Source of the DNA: Lentinus brumalis
Lineage: Eukaryota > Basidiomycota > Agaricomycetes > Polyporales > Polyporaceae
Length of the DNA stretch: 64,000 nucleotides
Assembly (NCBI GenBank): GCA_001792895.1
Contig: MARA01000009.1
Location: forward strand, 682,001-746,000
Direction of reading: 5' to 3'
The translations under genes and the position numbers were made by a program. Shown here one piece after another: positions 13,501 through 25,103 of this stretch. The notes below the pieces were generated by a model that ran no database searches, was not told where the DNA came from, and was given only the letters and a program-made list of their open reading frames with translations. The first letter of the stretch is position 1. Each line of letters begins with the position of its first letter.

Positions 13501-14802
13501 CCTACAGAACAAGCTTGACTGTTGTCTCGTCATCGACGGAGAGTCTCTACAGGTCTGCCTCCCCGATTGTAGCGTTTGGGCTACCGTTGACCGCCCTTCA
13601 GTTGTGTCTCAACATGTTCAAGAACGAATTCATCGAGATTGCGACGAAGCTCTCCGCTGTCGTTGCGTGCCGATGCTCTCCAACACAGAAGGCTGACGTC
13701 GCCCGCTTGATCCGCAAATTCACAAAGAAGCGCGTCTGCTGCATCGGAGATGGTGGTAACGACGTCAGCATGATTCAGGCGGCAGATGTCGGTCAGTCTC
13801 CCTTTACCCCGCTTCCATTCTCTACTCGTACTGACTCATGCTCCAGGTGTCGGCATTGTCGGGAAGGAGGGCAAGCAAGCTTCTCTTGCTGCAGACTTCT
13901 CCGTCACGCAGTTCAGCTATCTCACCAAGCTTCTGCTATGGCACGGTCGCAACTCATACCGCCGATCTGCGAAGCTCGCGCAGTTCGTCATCCACCGCGG
14001 CCTCATCATCTCCGTCATGCAAGCGGTCTTCTCGGCCATTTTCTACTTTGCACCTATCGCGCTCTACCAAGGATGGCTCATGGCTGGCTATGCTACGGCA
14101 TATACGATGGCGCCCGTCTTCTCTCTGGTCCTTGACCGCGATGTCAGCGAAGATCTCGCTCTCCTGTATCCTGAGCTATACAAGGAGCTTACGAAGGTTC
14201 GTCTCTGGGCCAGATCGCCACCTTGGCAGTATGCTGACGTCCGCACAGGGCCGAGTCTTGTCCTACAAGACGTTCTTTATGTGGCTGATGATCTCCGTCT
14301 ACCAAGGTGGGGTCGATATACCCTTGCACGATTTGCTCGAGCCTGACGTACGTTGTCTGCTAGGTGCTGCCATCATGATCATGTCGCTCGTCTTGTTCGA
14401 GAACGAGTTCCTGAACATCGTTTCGATATCGTTCACCGCTCTCATCCTCAACGAGCTCATTATGGTTGCGCTCGAGATTACCACATGGTAAACACCCTTT
14501 GCTGCTGCCCTTTCAAGCTTATCTCACGATTGCATTCAGGCATATATACATGGTGCTTTCCGAGATCATAACCCTCTTCATCTATGCTATCAGTATAGCG
14601 TTCCTCCCGGAGTACTTCGGTAAGCCACGTTGTCGTCTGATTGTGATGCGCTGCTCACCGTCGTGTAGATCTATCCTTCGTCTTGTCTTCACGGTTCGCC
14701 TGGAAAGTCGCGGTCATCGTGGCCATCAGCACATTCCCCCTGTACATCATCAAGTTCATTCGTAGTAGAGTCGCGCCCGCCGCATCGAGCAAGCTGTTGT
14801 AG
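10542..14802 (+). CDS. NEO1: P4-type phospholipid-transporting ATPase, Neo1/ATP9 class
   Basis: ATP-driven phospholipid flippase of Golgi/endosomal membranes; yeast Neo1 moves phosphatidylethanolamine/serine and belongs to the P4 branch that does not need a Cdc50 subunit. Sixteen exons give an uninterrupted 1133-residue protein: 10542-10835, 10963-11188, 11246-11653, 11703-11977, 12024-12145, 12199-12359, 12418-12522, 12575-12687, 12741-13413, 13464-13552, 13602-13791, 13847-14196, 14249-14306, 14364-14487, 14540-14619, 14669-14802. Visible motifs: [11 protein letters not shown] before the first membrane segments, DGET of the actuator domain (about residue 278), the phosphorylation motif DKTGTLTQN (Asp about 487), and the hinge motif GDGGND (about 871). 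QFVIHRGLI and LALLYPELY are typical of the Neo1/ATP9 group. The N terminus is a short polar segment with a Lys/Arg patch. The gene lies head-to-head with GH79 copy 2 over a 2.2-kb gap and tail-to-tail with NST1, 190 bp apart. Confidence 0.95.
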
Positions 14803-14992
14803 TAACTTACGGACACAGACATCGCACGCTACTTTATGTGGATATTTCAATTATTGCATTGGACTGTCAGCACGGTATGACATGGCATGCTAGGGTCAGA
14901 AGATAGAGAGCGCGTTGCAGTATGGAACATTGGGGGGATCGTGATAACGAATGTCAAGATGCTAATAAACATGGTGGATGGGGTACTACTGC

Positions 14993-17900
14993 TCAACTAC
15001 CGGTATGAGGTGCAGCGGACGGGTTGTGGGCGAATGGGCCCCCAAAAAATCCTGGTGTTGTTGAATGCGAATGCGAATGCCATGGTTCCGGGTTCGGCGC
15101 GCCGCCCCACAGGTTCGCACCGACCGGGCCAATCGGTCCTGGAGGACGTGTAGGAAATCCAGGAGGCGCACCAGGCGGCCCCCAAGGCGATGAGATAGAT
15201 CCGCGAGGGCTCGTCGACGTCCCCCAACCTTGGCCGACAGCGCCGGGCGCAACAGCGCGGCGGCCAGCGGGGGTCGTTACGACCTCGTCATCGTCGGCAA
15301 GCAGCGCAGACGAGCCAAGGACGCCCTTCGGGCTCGGAGAGCGACGACTGGGCGACGTCGATCCTGAACCTGAGGCCTCACCTGTAGGTCGAGCGATGGG
15401 TGCGATAGTCGGACGAGTGATGGGGCCGGGATCGGGGACTACGGGACGGTTGCTGGGACCAGGAGCAAGGTTGAGCTGGGTAGGAGAAGCAAGAGGGTTG
15501 GGAGCAGCACGAGACGGCGGAGCAATGGGCGCAGGAGGAGCCAAGCCACGGCCAAAGCCAGCATCGAAGTGATTGCCATTGCCAAATCCTCGAGGAACGG
15601 CGGACGGAGCCAGAGGCGGAGGAGGACCTGGTGGGATGGACGGACCTGGAGGAACCATAGGCACGCTGCCAATGAACGGCCCGGGGTTGAAGGGAACCCT
15701 GGGTGACAAGGCCGGAGGCATGATTCCCATCGCGCTGACGCTTGGTGGGAACACAGGCGTTTGCGGAGGCATGTGTGGAATTTGCGGAGTTATCGGAGTC
15801 GCAGGTTGGGAGGCACCAATCATAGGCACGCGAGACTGGGATTGTTGAGGAGGTTGAGGGCGGGGCGGCTGGAGGGTAGGAGGTGCAGATGGCGTGGGGG
15901 CTTGAGGCTTGGGGAGGATCTTCTTCTGAGGAGTCGGTCTGCTCGGAGAGGGCTGAGATGAGCCAGAAGGTACGGCGTTGCGAGGTGACGTAGGTGCCCG
16001 AGCATTGTTGCGAGACGCTGCTGCCCGCTGCTGTTGTTGCTGCTGGGCACGCTCGCGAGCCTCCTTCTCTGCCTTCTCCTTCTCTGCCTTCTCGCGCTCA
16101 GCTTTCTCCTTCTCCTCCTTCTCCTTTGCAAGTCGGCGTTCGCGCTCCTCCTTCTCCTGCTGCTCGCGCCGTGCCTTCTCAGCAGCACGCTCAGCAGCAA
16201 GTTTGGCCTCCCGCTCTTCACGAGCCTTGCGTTCACGTTCCTCCCGTTCTTTGCGTTCCGCCCTGACTTTCTCCTCACGCTCACGCTTCTTGCGTTCGCG
16301 CTCTGCCTCACGTTCCCGCTCTTCGGCAAGGCGCTTACGACGCTCCTCCTCCTTGCGCGCTTTCTCCTCTTCCTGCGCCTTGCGCTGAGCTTCACGACGA
16401 GCCCGTTCCTCCTCGCGACGCTTACGCTGCTCCTCTTCAAGGGCTGCTTGCTTAGCACGCTGAGCTGCTTCCTCGGCAGCCTTCTCAGCGGCACGTGCAG
16501 CGCGCTCCTCCTCCTTGGCCAATTTCTGCAGCCTGCACAAGACATCGTAACATGGCACACGACCAAACAAGAAGGGGCACTAACCGCTTCTTGTCCTTTT
16601 TCTTCTGGTTCTGCGTCTGCTTCTTGGCCTCGCGCTCTTTGGATATCTTGTCCTCGTCCTCGAGCTCGCGCAGGAGCTGGAGCTGACGCTCTTGTGCCAC
16701 CTTCTCGCGGTACGCTTGGAGCACCCGCTGCTCGAACATCCGAGCCGCAAAAATGGAGAACATGCGCTTGCCTTCCTCCATCTTCTGCTCCTCCGTCATG
16801 ATCTGGATCGGGGCGCCGATGTGAATCGGTATATGAGAGAATGAAATGACTCGTGCATACCTCCTCTTCGTCCTCATCCTCATCGTCCTCCTCATCATCG
16901 TCTTCATCATCCTCATCACCCTCATCATCCTCGTCCTCACTGTCCTCCTCGACGTCGATGGCAGCCTCCTCCTCCCGTTGCATCCGACGTTCGGCGAGCT
17001 GCTCCATCATCTCCAAGAACTTCTGTCCGTCGTTCTTCAAGAGATCATCGGCCACCGTCAAGATGTTCCCTACTTCCAAAAGTTTAGTACGTCAGCGCCG
17101 TAATGAGGTCAGATAACTCTACTTGCCGGTCACGGTGAGGTTGTTGCCGAAATTACCAAGGCCATCGCGTGCGTTGGTCTTGGTCCCGTTCACGGCTCGT
17201 CGACGAGGGGGAGCTGTCCTCCGATCCTGCTTCACGTCGTCCTCATCCTCCGGCTCGGCCTCATCCTCCTCTTCCTCCTCCTCTTCCTCCTCCTCTTCCT
17301 CCTCCTCCTCATCCTCATACGCGTCCTCGTCCGGATACTCGTCCTCCCCATCATCCTCAAACTCGCTCTCCGCAGGTTTGGCAGGCTTGCGCCCTCCATT
17401 CACTGCCACGGCGTTCTTGCCGCGATGGGCGTTTGGAGGTTGGGGGCTGATGACTGCGCCGTTCTTGTCCAGTTCGACGCTGCCCGGAAACGGACCCGGC
17501 CCTTGAGGAGGAGGCAGCGTCCCGCCGGAGGAGATGTATCGCTGCTGGTAGTTCGCGTACTGTTCTAGCTCCTCGTAATAAGCATCGTACAGTACCTCGA
17601 GCTCCTCCTCAATAGCATTGCTTGTTTTTGATGATGGTGCACGGGCGACACGGGGTTTGAGAGAAACGAACAAGAGGCAGAAACAAGGAAGAGGAGGGGG
17701 AGAATGTCAGGAAAATTTTTCCTGAACAAAGACGACGACGACATACCGCTTGCGCCCGCACACGGCACAACTGCAACTGTGCTTCTGCTGCTCCTTCATC
17801 TTCTTCAAGACGGCCTCCTTCTCGATTTTGACCAAGTTTCGGCGCTCCTCCTCACCCAGTCCTAGCCAGAACTCCTTGATGCGCTCGCGCTCCTCACTGG

Positions 17901-19254
17901 TGCTCGTCGACCATATCTTGTTGTTTTTCGGCTGTTGCTGGCCAGCCGCTGGCGGTCGGGGCTTGTGAGGTGCGGATGCATTGGAGGATGGGGGCGATGG
18001 ATGGTGATGGGAGTGGTTGTGGCCGTATGCATGCGAGGAGATCGGCGCCTTCGACGCCGCGCGTCGCGACGGTGGAGGAGGGTCCTGGGCAGGGGCGGGG
18101 GTGTAGGCCATCGGTTTCTTGCCCGCCGCGCGTGACGACGGAGGCGGGTTCGTGGCGGCGGGCGGGGGACGAGCGGCGGCGGGGGCGGGCATACGGTTGG
18201 GAGCAGGCAGGCGGGACGGTGACAAATGGCGGACGGCCTGCCTTGCCTCAGTCGGCCGGCCTCGGGCCGTGGGCGCCCGCTCCTCCGGATATTCTGCAGG
18301 CGAATCCGGAGCTGCCCCGGCCGCGCCTTTCTTCTTCTTTTTATTCTTCTTCTTCTTCGGCGCCGAATACCCGTTTTGGGCCTCCGCCGCCGCCGCCATC
18401 CCCGCCGTGGCCCGCACGTCCTCGAAACTCAGCGTGAAGTGCGCCTGCGCGCCGTCCTCGTCGTACTCATCACCGTCGTCGTCGCTGTAGTACTCGTCCT
18501 CGCCGTAGTCTTGGTCGTCGGGGTACAGCACAACGTTCGCCGCCCCGTCCGCGCCATGCAGCGCTCCATTCGCCGCCGCCGCCTGTTCCATCGCGAGCGC
18601 AAACTGCGGGTCCGCGAAGATGGCAGGGTCAAACGGCATCCCTGGATATGTGGGGGCATACCGCCCGCCATCCTTCGTCGCGCCGCTGTGCATTTGTTGC
18701 GCGATCGCGTACATTGCCTGGGTCTTTTGGTCCAAGTTACCAGGCGAGCTCAATTGAGAGTAAGTGTGTCGTACAAAGTTGCGCAGATGATCCGGGAAGG
18801 ATGCCCAATACTCGTCGTTGACGAGCCCTCCCTCCGCCCCCTCCATGCTCCGCGCCAGGTGATCCGCCGTTGCGAGCAGCTCCGCTTCCGCTGCAGTTGT
18901 GGGCTTCAGGTGTGCCGCGAGCGAGGCCGACAGGGACGCCGTCGTCGAGACGTGCACCGACGCCAGCTCCGGGGAGAGCCCTGTGCGGTTCACCGTACGA
19001 GCATGCTCGTACAGTACCCCGCCCATAGACTCCAGACCCGGTAGCGCCCCCTCGTCGTCCTCGTCTTCCTCTTCGCCGTCGTAATCTGCAGGTGCGTCCC
19101 GGTCCACGCCCTTCCCCTTGCTCTTCTTTTTCTTCTTCTTCTTCCCGTTCGTCGTAGGCACGGGAGGGGAGGCGGCAGGAGGAGTCGCAGGTCGGGTCAC
19201 TGGAGCGGGCGGTGGTCGAGCGGCAGTTGTCCTCTTGGCTTTGGCGGCAGTCAT
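14993..19254 (-). CDS. NST1: NST1-like stress response protein
   Basis: Homologue of yeast Nst1, a large charged protein linked to salt tolerance; its biochemical role is unknown. Five exons: 19254-17747, 17620-17127, 17069-16861, 16802-16585, 16532-14993, giving 1322 residues. Order of parts: Ala/Pro- and Lys-rich N terminus with a KKKKKK run; acidic stretch; Nst1 signature region with [13 protein letters not shown] and [12 protein letters not shown]; a second conserved block, [18 protein letters not shown]; long Glu/Asp runs; [19 protein letters not shown]; then a roughly 200-residue Glu/Arg/Lys coiled coil ([16 protein letters not shown] pattern); and a Pro/Ser-rich disordered tail. Intron 2 (17070-17126) begins GC rather than GT (GCAAGT) and has a good branch region, and the frame holds only with it. 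The start at 19254 was chosen because the codons before it (from 19515) do not resemble the family. A long leucine-rich frame on the opposite strand is only the mirror of the coiled coil. Confidence 0.92.
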
Positions 19255-19814
19255 CCCAGAGCGAGGACAGATGAAAGCAAGATCGCAAAGCCGAGTAGAG
19301 CCTTCAGGATGGTCAAGCAGGTAGTGGTCCAAGTAGATGCCTTCGCCGCTCGCGCACCGACCGAGCACTCCAGTCCTAATCAATAAGTCCACGTGACCCA
19401 TTACTAGAATAGTTTTGATAGCTGGATACTTAACCCTATGTACCTTTCGTTCTGCCACTATGATCACACCCACCCGCAGCGGCTTGAAGTAGTCTCCAAG
19501 CCTCCAGGAACCCAACAGGATCTCTCCGACAGAATGCGTCCGCCTCAGTCAGTTTCAGCAGCTGAGCAGAACAAGTTGTGCTGCGGAAAAACCGTGTACG
19601 CAGCCATGAAGTCGATCACACGAGTTGCCGAGTCGCGGTTCTCTGCCACCGGACTTCTCCCACTGCGATCTTCCTGGCGCATTAATTACCGACGAAGGCC
19701 CCGTGCGCGGGGTCACATTCAAGATTGTACAGGGCGAGTGCAAAGCGAACAAGATGACTGTGCCCGACACACATCTTGCATCGCCCACTTGGCGGCAAAG
19801 ACAAGCCGGGATTC

Positions 19815-20010
19815 CAGCAGTTTGCAAAACGATAGGCCCCTCCCGAAGTATGTATACATGTGTCGCTTAGCTGCGGAAGTCGTACTTTCGAGACGACGAC
19901 ATCTGGTGGTACTTTCTGAATTGACTTACCCCTTATCGAGGTTCGGAGACCGCTAAGCGACAGTGTGCATACATTGTGCGGAGGGGCCTATCGTTATGCA
20001 ACTTCTGCTG
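19815..20010. repeat. foldback / MITE-like inverted repeat
   Basis: Two arms of about 60 nt face each other around an 80-nt loop. Perfect parts: AACGATAGGCCCCTCC at 19828-19843 pairs with 19980-19995 (16 bp), and TGTCGCTTAGC at 19861-19871 pairs with 19952-19962 (11 bp). The bases between and outside them pair imperfectly (AGCAG...TTGCA). No open frame and no clear target-site duplication were found, so it is a non-autonomous foldback element or a structured RNA/regulatory site. Confidence 0.6.
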
Positions 20011-21257
20011 TCATACGACCTTTGAAGTCAGACTTTGGAAGGACTTGGCAAAGCGTATCAACACTTCCGCTGGGTTTAGGACCGACGTGACTGGTGAGTA
20101 ACACGACAGCATGTCGTTACGGATGTCGACATGAAGTGCAGGTCTCGCGGAGATATTCCACGGACCATCGCACGTCAGTGCTACTTACTCACTCGCGGGA
20201 CTGAAGCCAGGCCTACTTTTGTCAGAGGACGTCTCTCTGCAGACTGCAGCAAGTGTGCGATCTGGGGGCGACTCACAAGTACGAGGTCTGAGCTGGTCTG
20301 GTACATCAAGCACGTACGACTCTGGCCCCGACCTTCGATGGCCCAGGATGGTGATATCTGTGTACTTCTCGCCGCTCCGCGGTACTTACTTATTAGCAGG
20401 CGGTAGCCCGCGGTTGAAAGGTCTACACGTACAAACACGTACGGCTGGTTGTCAAGCAGTCAAATGTCCGACCGCTCGGGCCGAACCGCAGCTGCAGTCT
20501 GGGTGAGTCGCATTGAATCACCACTCGCTCCACCTTCGCAAGTCAAGTACTTCTGGGTTTTGGTCGACAGTAGAAGCCCGTGACCGTCTGCAGAGATATC
20601 GTCGGCGATCATCCACTGTGACGCTTACTACATGGCGTACAGCTTTGCGCCGTTGGCGTTCAAACCAATCGTGCCAAAGTCGGGCCAAATTTTGCCGAGG
20701 TCCCAGGACAACGCACTCGAGGAGAGAGGTGGGTCACTGTCTGTCTGCACGAGCAACATTTGCAAAATACAGCAACATAATATCTCATCATACTTACTCA
20801 GCCTTGTTGCCAATTCGTGTCGATTCGTGTCTGATGGTCGTTCGTGTGCAGACTTGACGGCATGCACAAGCCGCCGTGCTGTTCTGTATTGACAGGATCT
20901 TGATCTAGTAGTCTCGGAATGGTATCGATCGCCGCAATGAGACCGCCGATCCGGTGGCGGGCAGTTTAGCCCATGTGGCGAACCTACTGGCCTCAGGCGT
21001 CGCATCCACTCCTGGCAGTCCTGCTGCCCACAATGAGGGTATGGTTCATCTCAAGAAGTGCACTGAGTACGCTCAAGTTGCGACAAGACGTGCCGTTCGC
21101 CTGGAGGATGAAGAGGATGAACCGGATCAGATGTTCGACAGTCGGAGCGCACAGCGTTCCATGATATCGGGACACAGTCGCCTAGCGGCCGTGCTCGTTT
21201 ATCAGGAACAACGACGGGCGCGTGGCCGCATTTCAGTCGTTACTACAGCAGTGTGAG

Positions 21258-21264
21258 TATAAAT
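21258..21264 (+). promoter_or_regulatory. TATA box of GH79 copy 3
   Basis: TATAAAT, 75 bp before the ATG at 21339; a near-consensus TATA in a GC-rich flank. Confidence 0.55.
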
Positions 21265-21338
21265 CCAACCGCCCGGCTTATGCAGGCCATCTTTCTCTCC
21301 CCCGCCTCCAGGCCGACGACCATATACCCGTGCAGTGC

Positions 21339-23838
21339 ATGGTCAGCATGTACTATCCGCTCCTTGCTCTCTCGACATGTCTCTTTGCTTCCGCGGTGCA
21401 TGCTGACGTGACCATCTACGGGCTTCTGGGACAAACGACAGCCGCGCCTGTGCAGACGGGGACCGCGACTGATACGACGCAGCAGTCCGCGACAACGTCC
21501 TTCGTGACGACCCATGGCCCCCCGCAATACACCGAGCTCGCGGCCTACAATAATGTCTACATGGAGCCCCCAGCCATCCCCAATCCTCCTCCCGCGAACC
21601 AGTTCGCGATCGGCGTTCCGACAGACGCAACGCTCATGAACGGGCTCTCGATCAAGCAGTCCGGTACCTTCTTCGGATTCTCCATTGAAATGTCCGTCGT
21701 GAACCAGCTCAGTGAGTGTTTCATTCATTCCCGGGCGTCTTGGCGGTGCATGCAAGTGGCACACGGAGCTAAATATGTTTCCCTGTTGCGCTATTTTAGT
21801 CGGGTCAAGTCCGTAAGTTTCAGCCGCACTTATTCATGCGTGATCGGAAACCTAATGATCGGCGTGCGTGTGCAGGCAGGACCTCAAGGTCCCGTTCCTC
21901 AACTACATGAGCATCATCGCTGAGAAGGCGGGCTCTGTCCACGTCCGTGTCGGCGGTAACACTCAAGAGACGGCATTCGTCGTCCCGTCGCTCGATGACG
22001 GCAAGATCATCGAGAAGAACAAGGAGGATGCGTCGAACCCGGTGCGCCTGACTTTCTGCTTCTCATGAGAGTCAATCGAGGGTATTGACTGTATACTGCA
22101 ACAAAGACGTCCACCCCCATCCTCGCGCTCACTCCCGACTTGCTCTACATGCTCGCAAACGTCTCGTCGCTCGTGAATGTCAACTGGTACCTCGGTGTTC
22201 CTTTCAACGACACCGCGAACTGGCGATTCCAGATCGCAGAGCTCGGCGAGGAGATCCTCGGCGACAGGCTCCTCGGGTTCCAGGCCGCCAACGAGCCCGA
22301 CCTTTACGGAGCGCATGGTCACCGCCCGTCATCTTACAGTCCTTTCGATTTCTTCGGCGAATACGCACTCTTTACGCAGGCTTGGGAGGCAGACACCAAG
22401 ATCTCCCGCAAGAACACCGTCATTGCCCCGAGCACGTCCTACGCCCTCTGGTCCCCGGAGCAGGTCTGGAATACCGGCTTCGTCGAGGCATACGGCCCGT
22501 ACCTGAGCCACCTCGCAGTCGAGCAGTAAGTCGGCCGACGCGTCCGTGCACCTCGTGCTGACACTGACTGCGGCTCCACGTAGCTACCCGAGCGACAACT
22601 GCGCAGTCGTCTGGCCGGACCCGAACAACCCGCCTCGCGACCCGCTCGTGATGTTCCCGCAGTACCTGACGCACAACGCCGGTGTCAACTTCGCGAAGCC
22701 GTACCTCAACTCGACGAGGCTCGCGCAGCAGTGGGGCAAGCCGTTCCTTCTGTTCGAGACGAACTCGGCCTCGTGCGGCGGTTTCCCCGGTATCTCGGAT
22801 ACGTTCACGTCGTCCCTCTGGGGTATCGACCATGCGCTGCAGCTCGCGCACAGCAACTTCAGCGGTGCCCTGTTCCACTTTGGTGGTCAGACCGTGTCGT
22901 ACAACGTGCGTAGCCATGTCTTCGTGCGCCCGAGTAGCGACTGATGTACCTGCTCATCTAGCCGTTCACTGGTGAGTAGAGAAGGCACTTCGCAAAGAGC
23001 CTATATGCTTAATGACATACGCATATAGCCGTCCCGACCAATGAGTCCGCTGTCCACGGATGGTCGACCGGCCCGCTCTTCTACTCCGCCGTCTTCGTGG
23101 CGGAGCTCATGGGCCAGTCGAACACCACTCAGCTCATAGACATGCTCCCGAACAACGCCAACGACCAGACTCCAGCCTACGCGGTCTTCGAGAACGGGAA
23201 GTTCTCCAAGATGGCGCTGCTCAACTACATGACCGACCCGTCGGGCGCCAACGACTACACCGCGACGATCTACGTCGGCGGTAGCGGCTGGAACGAGCCC
23301 AACGGCGCGCCCGCATCTGTGAAGGTTAAGTACCTCCGCGCCCCCTCCGTCTCGGAGAAGAACAACATCACCTGGGCGGGCCAGGTAAGCTCTAGTGGTG
23401 TTCGGGGCAGTGTGCGCGGTGCTCACTGTTCACACGCAGACTCTTGGCGGGCGATTTGCCTCCGACGGGCGCTGGCAGGGCGACCTGGACATCCAGACGG
23501 TGCAGTGCGATCAGACGCAGAACATGTGTCAGATCAAGGTGCCCGCGCCCGGCGCCGCGCTCGTCTTCTTCTCCGACGAGGCGCAGGCGGCGGCGACCGG
23601 GGACAACGACATCGCGACGTTCGCGACGACGGCGGTCACGAAGACGAAGAACACGGTCACGGTCGACCCGGCCGTGCTCGCGACGTCGAACGGCGACAGC
23701 GGCAAGAAGCGGCTCTCGAACATGGGCGGCACGAGCGAGGGTGGCTCGAACGGCGCGATGAGCGTCGTTGCGCCCGGTGTTGCGGCGCTCGTCAGCGTGC
23801 TTGCGGGCATGAGCGTGTTCTTCAGGGTTTCCTGGTGA
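21339..23838 (+). CDS. GH79 beta-glucuronidase-like enzyme, copy 3 (intact)
   Basis: Complete GH79 gene of eight exons and 685 residues: 21339-21711, 21800-21812 (13 nt), 21876-22041, 22107-22525, 22584-22905, 22962-22971 (10 nt), 23029-23384, 23440-23838. A signal peptide (ending near ASAVHA) is followed by DVTIYG; an N-terminal (beta/alpha)8 catalytic domain and a C-terminal beta domain follow, as in the family. Predicted acid/base Glu247 (in ANEPDLYG) and nucleophile Glu382 (in FETNSASCGG). The tail has small residues (GGTSEGGSNGA), then a hydrophobic run, suggesting a GPI or membrane anchor. An ATG 9 nt downstream (21348) is an equal candidate start. Closest to copy 1. It lacks three introns that copy 1 has and is the most compact of the four. 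Confidence 0.93.
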
Positions 23839-25103
23839 GCCTTTCCATGCGGGCTGCGGTGTATTTGGTGCTTGGGTTTGGTGCTTGGTTTAATGGGAAT
23901 CTCCGTGCTGGGCATCTGTAAATTATACCGTTTGGATCAGGTTAATGTACTTTCGCAGCGTCTGTTGTCGCCACATAGTTGTCTTTCAGGTGTGTGTAGT
24001 CGCTGGTATGATTGCATGTCTCTGGACTGACAGTGTTCGATGACGCATCCGCAGGAATACCATTCGCTCTTTACGATGGCCGCGAATCCACAAATACGCC
24101 TCACGGGAGCTTACGCAGTGGCAAGACATAAACATCAGAGACGGACGATGCTTGCCTTGGCCAGAGCCATCTTTGCTCGTCACAGTGCGCGCTGGAAGGC
24201 TCCGCGAGATGAGCCAGCAGCACCAAATGTTCCCGTGGGTGATATCCTACAAGCGGCTCGAAGGATCGTAAAGTCCCCAAGGAACGGCGCATAGTTGCCT
24301 ATGCACTTTCAAGTTCCGGTGACTTCCCTGTCTGCGACTACTCCGATCTTGCATCACCCGTGGTCGCTGGATGGGGTCAAGAGCCATCCCAGCGTTGCGC
24401 TCGATTGACGCTATCGTCATGCACTCAGGTGAATGTCATATTCTCGCACTAAGAGTTGAGACTCACCTTTTGTCGAACAGTCGTAGGCTCATTATATGAC
24501 CCGGCATTTCGCCCTTTGCCTCATGTCTTCGCTTACTTCAGGGAAGACCTCACGGTGAGACGTGAGAGTCTCTGGTTCGAGAGAGTTTGGCTCTGAGACT
24601 GTATTGTTAGCACAGGTGTGAGTCGCCGTGTGCCTTTCACGCAGCTTTCGCGCGATCTGACGGAAACCCTCCAACCCAGAAATACATCGTGATCGGTATC
24701 CTTGGATATTCGTGCATCTTGTTGGCCGAGGCCTATTTCTGACCTCTATGCACGGCGAAGGTGTGTATTAGAGTAAGTTGTCGGGTTCGCCCAGTCAGCT
24801 CGCTCGTCGACGTGTACTGACCTGTCCCGCGTACCTCGTCGCATACGAGAACTTTCGCGCGCAGTTCGACGGCGGTCTCGGTGCGCGCCGTTGCCAGATA
24901 TAGGTACTATTCCGGAGGGCCGGGGTGTGCTGATTGGACGGACATGGAACTTTGTGCTATATTTAGGACTGCAGCCGGACGCTGGCCGGGAGTGCGCAGC
25001 GCAGCGACAGGCGCACGGGGCGGTCATACACTCTGTCTCGCTCCTCTTCCTCGTTGTCGTCGTTCTCTGCCTCCTGCTCCCCCCTCGACGGGCTCGGTCT
25101 CCG
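23839..25103. other. intergenic region between GH79 copies 3 and 4
   Basis: Tandem spacer. A TATATTTA-like element lies near 24957-24965, about 140 bp before the ATG of copy 4. Only shadow-length frames are present; no gene is supported. Confidence 0.4.

Larger units (their letters stand above)
19255..21338. other. intergenic region between NST1 and GH79 copy 3
   Basis: A shared 5' flank of two divergent genes. It contains the foldback element at 19815-20010 and the TATA box of GH79 copy 3. Frames between 20100 and 21200 are short and show no domain. Confidence 0.4.

Noticed and set aside
16034..16801. Long leucine-rich plus-strand frame that looks like a membrane protein
   Set aside because: It is the antisense reading of the Glu/Lys/Arg coiled coil of NST1; codon runs of CTT/CTC mirror GAG/AAG repeats.
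18226..19044. 272-codon plus-strand frame rich in Arg
   Set aside because: Antisense of the NST1 N-terminal region; no start context, no domain.
20973..21256. Possible small gene upstream of GH79 copy 3
   Set aside because: Competing frames of similar length, no splice support and overlap with the promoter region.
22420..22917. 165-codon minus-strand frame inside GH79 copy 3
   Set aside because: GC-rich antisense shadow of exons 4 and 5.
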